A DNA stretch of 64,000 bases from Collybiopsis luxurians FD-317 M1 (lineage: Eukaryota > Basidiomycota > Agaricomycetes > Agaricales > Omphalotaceae), in the NCBI GenBank assembly GCA_000827265.1, contig KN834859.1, positions 62,001 to 126,000 of the forward strand, written 5' to 3'. The notes below the pieces were generated by a model. It was not told where the DNA came from. It worked only from the letters and a program-made list of their open reading frames with translations, and searched no databases. The position numbers and the translations under genes are program-made. Shown piece after piece: positions 60,203-64,000 of the stretch. The stretch's first letter is position 1. The number at the start of each line of letters is the position of its first letter.

Positions 60203-60706
60203 GTGAAGCCTACTAGTGAGCTGAACCCTCAAAAAATGTCCGTTAAGGGTCCAGCTCCGAGTCGCCGATTGTCCTCTGATACGGAGGAGGCTGACGCCAT
60301 CCTGTTTGCCATCGACGAGGAAAAGCCCCGTATGATCAAAGTCCAGGTGCATACTATGCCTGGAGATGAGTACGAACCATGGGCCTGGAAGAAGCTCGAA
60401 CGAAAACCGTGGTTTTCCGAAAGATCTTGCGTCAGATCTCTCCTTGTTGGTACTCAATGGGCTAATGGACCTACACTCAGCCATGGAATGTTTCTTTGCA
60501 TTCGATACGATGAGGAATTTTTCATAAATGGCTCGAAACCCAATAAATACATTCAGCGTTTCACGAATGGGCAGGCTTTTCATCCCTGGGCTGGTAATTT
60601 CTATGTTGTCCGGACGGATAGCACTCAGGAGCACAAATATTTCAGTGCCAGTATAGTAGAAGACTTACCAGCTCTAAAGAATTATTTTATACAGTATGGA
60701 AAATAA
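60203..60706 (+). CDS. Hypothetical single-exon protein
   Basis: Encodes 167 residues, or 156 if the second Met (MSVKGPAPSRRLSSDTEE, at 60236) is used. The composition looks genuine: charged and aromatic-rich, with PWAWKKLERKPWFSERS, HGMFLCIRYDEEFFING and FHPWAGNFYVVRTD. It ends LKNYFIQYGK. The alternation of strands and aromatic residues suggests a small globular fold. There is no signal peptide or membrane helix. An antisense frame of 173 codons at 60113-60634 overlaps it but reads like a shadow. No family recognised; additional exons upstream are possible. Confidence 0.5.
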   Translation: MKPTSELNPQKMSVKGPAPSRRLSSDTEEADAILFAIDEEKPRMIKVQVHTMPGDEYEPWAWKKLERKPWFSERSCVRSLLVGTQWANGPTLSHGMFLCIRYDEEFFINGSKPNKYIQRFTNGQAFHPWAGNFYVVRTDSTQEHKYFSASIVEDLPALKNYFIQYGK

Positions 60707-62208
60707 CCCAGTCCTTACGGCTGAATTAGTACAAAAGTACATTAAATAGTGCAATTTCTTAGATCTCTCGGTCGTCGACTCGTAGGGTATACGTTTATAG
60801 AAAGAATTAAGCAAATCTCATGTTCGCCAAAGAGGGTCTTACGGAAGCCCGAATGATGAACAGCCAAGATGGTAGGTTATCACTAACACCAGCACAAAGA
60901 GAGGAAGAATGTCATTTGGATAAACATGGAGATTCTCACCGCCATGACGATAAATATTAAAACGAGAATAAACGCTAATATCGCCGCGATTTAGTGCATG
61001 ATTGCATTAACGTCCTCTTGCTGGTCGGAATACTTAGGAAAATGCATCTTGTCGTACACCTCCGTTGATATAGCCAATTTAATGAGCACAAGGAGAGAGG
61101 TTTCCGAAGGCTCAGTGGTAATGGAACCGACCGACCGGAAAGCCCGAGCGTATCGATGCTCTCTGTACTTGAACGGCCATCATGTAAGAATTCATGATAT
61201 TCCTCCCATGTTCTCGGGTCAGCTTTGCGACAAGACTTAAGCATGTTGGACTTGAGCGTTGTAAGTAGTTGTATTACGTTTCATAGTTACTATCTTCTCA
61301 CCTAGAGCCATTACAGGTTAGACTTTTTCACCTTACGAGTAACTGGACCTCGACTATTCGATTTTTTTTGCTCGCTCCCTCGAGCTATACTGCAACGTAG
61401 CTGTATTCTTGCCTTGGATCTTTCAACAAATTATTTAGAGAAATACAGCAAGGAAAGATTGCAGCTGGTACTCAAGAGACGTCAGCTCCTATCGCTCGCA
61501 GGAACTGACTGAGTACGAGTTATCCTTTGCTTATTTCAACCATACAAGCATCTGGGATAGAATCCTGGCGCTAACCTTAGCCCTGTCTGATTTAGCGATG
61601 GGCCAACAGGTCGTCCCCCCTGCAAAAATCGGTTGCTTTGTACAATGTTCATTAGTAAACACACTTTACGGAGGATACCCGTTGTGGCTTCCCTCATAGT
61701 GGTCGAACTTGCGTTCAAATGTCTTTTCTCTGTTTTTTGTCTCGCAATTATTCCAAGATCAGGTATCTCGTCTGTTTGGGGGGTCCGGATTTTGAATTAG
61801 ACAAGCTCATCGGTATCGACAACAGGCCCCTCAATTACCAGCAGGTCACGCGGAAAACCATGCTTTGTTTGAACATTTGATAAAAAGTTACGAGCTCTGT
61901 CCGAAGTCATTAGGTGGGTAGGTTTTCACTAATTAAATGTTTCATCTGTTGGTACTACTGGCTATTCTTTTTTCATTTTTTCATTGAGTTCTTCTCATTT
62001 TAACAGGTCAATAGTGCACATGTGTCTATCCTACGAATACACAGCGGTGAAGTCATTCGAAAAGGCCTCAAAGCGCTGACTTTTGACCTATCGGTAAGTC
62101 ATTTGAAATGTATCTGGGTCGAAGAAATATTTAAAACTGATTTCGTTGCGGTGCAGACTGTACATAGTACTTCTAATGGTACAACAGAGAAAGTGATACT
62201 GCTAGTAT
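60707..62208. other. Intergenic stretch of about 1.5 kb
   Basis: 3' flanks of the hypothetical gene and of the convergent GST gene. Short frames only; no gene was recognised. Confidence 0.5.
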
Positions 62209-63000
62209 TTACTTCGATTGGCTGTATTTCTCTAGGTTCTTCGCCATGCGACCCCAGCGGCCATTGTTTATCGTAGTGATGTCCTTCCACTCCTGGCTGT
62301 CCTCTCCGAAGAACGTCTTTGCCGAAAGGACGAAGCCAGCGATGATGAAATCGGCAAAGGAGGGCTTATCACCCATGATCCATTCGTCCTCGGGCCTCAT
62401 CCAAGCGTCTATGCTAGAGATGGTGTCGGTCCACTTCTTCCAGGCCTCTACTCTGGCGTCGCCTTTGGGGAAAACGTCCTCGAGGGTCGCGCCAAAGATG
62501 GCTTCGTACTCAGCGCGGAAATGCTTGGCGCTAGGAGGGTTCATGACCTGCTCCATGCACGGGACCAGGAATGGGAAGAAGGCGGAAAGCTTGGGATAAT
62601 ATGCGTCCCGGAAAGCAGCTTGGAGGGCATGAGATCCCTCAGGAATGGCGCGGGGAGTGTCGGGGTAGGTTTTGTCTAGGTATTCCGCAATGTCGGCAGA
62701 TTCAGCCAAGGCAACGCCGGTGGAATCATCGACGATAGCAGGGAGAGTGTACCATGGTTGGCCGTTAGGCTGAGTGCCCGTAGGCTTGGCACCAATCTTC
62801 TTAATCGTGGCTTCGACGTCGGGGTATTCGATGAAGATGGTTTTGTATTCCAGGCCCTTGTAGTTCAAGACGTATCTAAGGTGCGAAATTGAGTAAAATG
62901 TCTCTGAGATGGCGAGAGAAAATTACCGGGTTTTCCAGACATGGGAGTTCCAGCCGGCGTTGGGGGAGTGTTTCCAAGCAAAATCATAGAGAGTAATCAT
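62209..63000 (-). CDS. Glutathione S-transferase, fungal etherase/FuA-like class
   Basis: Two exons. The first (63000 to about 62928) encodes MITLYDFAWKHSPNAGWNSHVWKTR and joins to YVLNYKGLEYKTIFIEYPD, for about 243 residues, the normal length of a cytosolic GST. The thioredoxin-like N-domain keeps the class-specific SPNAGWNSHVWKTR segment, whose serine is the likely glutathione-activating residue. The glutathione-gamma-glutamyl-binding motif ALAESADIAEYLD is also present. The helical C-domain includes the N-capping region DKPSFADFIIAGFV. Agaricomycete relatives of this class are linked to conjugation or reductive cleavage of aromatic and lignin-derived compounds, related in sequence to bacterial LigE-type etherases. 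The enzyme is probably cytosolic, as no signal is seen. It ends NLEKYSQSK. A TATA box lies about 90 bases upstream. Confidence 0.93.
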
Positions 63001-64000
63001 GTTGGATAGCAAGTGAAGTTGGTGAGGAGTGTTGAGATTCGATGGAAGTCGTGTTCGGGATATGGAAATACGGCGAGTATTGTTTAGCTTTTATACCAAA
63101 CCCATATAGTGAACCAGTCCACACATACGTCCGACCCCCCATCTCGAAAATTACGCTGCTTCATAATCGGCTAACTATCTTTGCATCCATGTACTCGATC
63201 TATCCAGAATGGGTGGTATTCCTCAGATGTCCAATCAGAACGACTGAACTCCGCTCCCCACAAAAAACGTTTGCCATACGCAATGGACAAGCCGTTAGAG
63301 GTAAACCTTGACACAGGGTAAAGTGAATATATTCGCTGACTACGGCGTACGGAAAGCGGATCGAAAGCTAGTAGAAGTTTTGTAAATAAGATTCATATCG
63401 CAGTCCCACTCTCAAATTGTTCTCATCTAACTTGAGCTAAGTGTACCTTCTACCCACATTCAAATGGTATCAAGATGATAATTTACGTCACAGAGACGTG
63501 AGATGTCGATATGTAAATGTAGTGTTTCGGCGGTGGTGGCTCAACGAGAATTCCAGCAGGCCCGAGGTAAACGATTTCGAACCAGTAGAACATAGAGCAG
63601 GACCCGAGTAAATTTTACCCCGGACCAGCCGCGTTCGATAATCGGAAAATCAGGGCAATCGGCATCAAATGATTACCTCCGAAGATCTGGGGAAGGACAC
63701 AATTCATCGAACCTTCAATCTCATCTTCGATCAGTCGTTCTTCTGAGCTTGTGAGCTTCCTTCTGAATTTGTGAAAGTACTTGACATGAAGTCAGAGACC
63801 AAATGGAAATAACCATGAAAGACTTGAAGCTTGCAATGTGGGTTACTCGAATGCGACTTGGCAAGAACTCCCAGACCCGGCCGAAGACCCCAACAGAATA
63901 TGAATTTACTTTCTCCGACACACGGTGAAGACGGATGCAAAGTCCTTAACGAAAAACTTACCCACGAACGGTTTTACCAAGTCGCGAAAGTTCTGAGAGC
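63001..64000. other. Terminal intergenic stretch
   Basis: Upstream region of the GST gene; the rest holds only short frames. A minus-strand frame near 63721-63940 has no recognised motif. A gene running in from beyond the window end cannot be excluded. Confidence 0.4.
63089..63098 (-). promoter_or_regulatory. TATA-like box of the GST gene
   Basis: Reads GGTATAAAAG on the minus strand, about 90-100 bases before the GST start codon, a normal fungal distance. It is the best TATA match in this upstream region. Confidence 0.5.

Noticed and set aside
60113..60634. 173-codon minus-strand frame
   Set aside because: Antisense shadow of the plus-strand frame at 60203-60706, which has the more protein-like composition.
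1..64000. A biosynthetic gene cluster containing the monooxygenase, peroxidase, GST and MFS transporter
   Set aside because: These genes are spread over 60 kb with unrelated genes between them and no core synthase, so clustering is not supported.

Overview
The window looks like nuclear DNA of an agaricomycete (mushroom-type) basidiomycete. Genes lie on both strands and are split by many short introns (about 45-65 bases, GT...AG). The protein families also fit: an NTF2-fused flavin monooxygenase, an intracellular heme-thiolate peroxidase, WSC-domain and six-hairpin glycosidase secreted proteins, DUF4419 and BTB proteins, an etherase-like GST and a MYND zinc-finger relic. One housekeeping gene, ribosomal protein uS15 (RPS13), is complete. 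I saw no convincing tRNA, rRNA, CRISPR array or intact transposon. For most genes the exons were joined by eye and the summed lengths checked to be whole codons; junctions I could not settle are flagged.

Layout. 0-9 kb: flavin monooxygenase, RPS13 and a small 209-residue protein. The DNA upstream of RPS13 exists as a second, diverged direct copy upstream of the monooxygenase. 9-19.9 kb: a decayed copy of a WSC gene tail, a DUF2306 membrane protein, a pseudokinase joined to ARM-like helices, the intact WSC protein and a heme-thiolate peroxidase. 19.9-26 kb: gene-poor DNA ending in a frameshifted MYND pseudogene. 26-31 kb: a seven-helix-like membrane protein and a lineage-type hypothetical protein.

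31-56 kb holds three paralog pairs: two small secreted proteins (31.5 and 44.2 kb), two coiled-coil proteins in opposite orientation (36 and 55 kb) and a tandem DUF4419 pair (40.3-43.4 kb). Between them lie a BTB protein, a GPI-type small secreted protein, a secreted glycosidase with a 5-base exon, and a monocarboxylate-type MFS transporter. 56.3-64 kb is sparse: one single-exon hypothetical gene and an etherase-like glutathione transferase.

The genes do not form one pathway. Common themes are oxidation and detoxification (monooxygenase, peroxidase, GST), the cell wall and secretion (WSC, glycosidase, GPI protein, secreted pair), and local duplication with decay. The duplications are the most distinctive aspect of the window.
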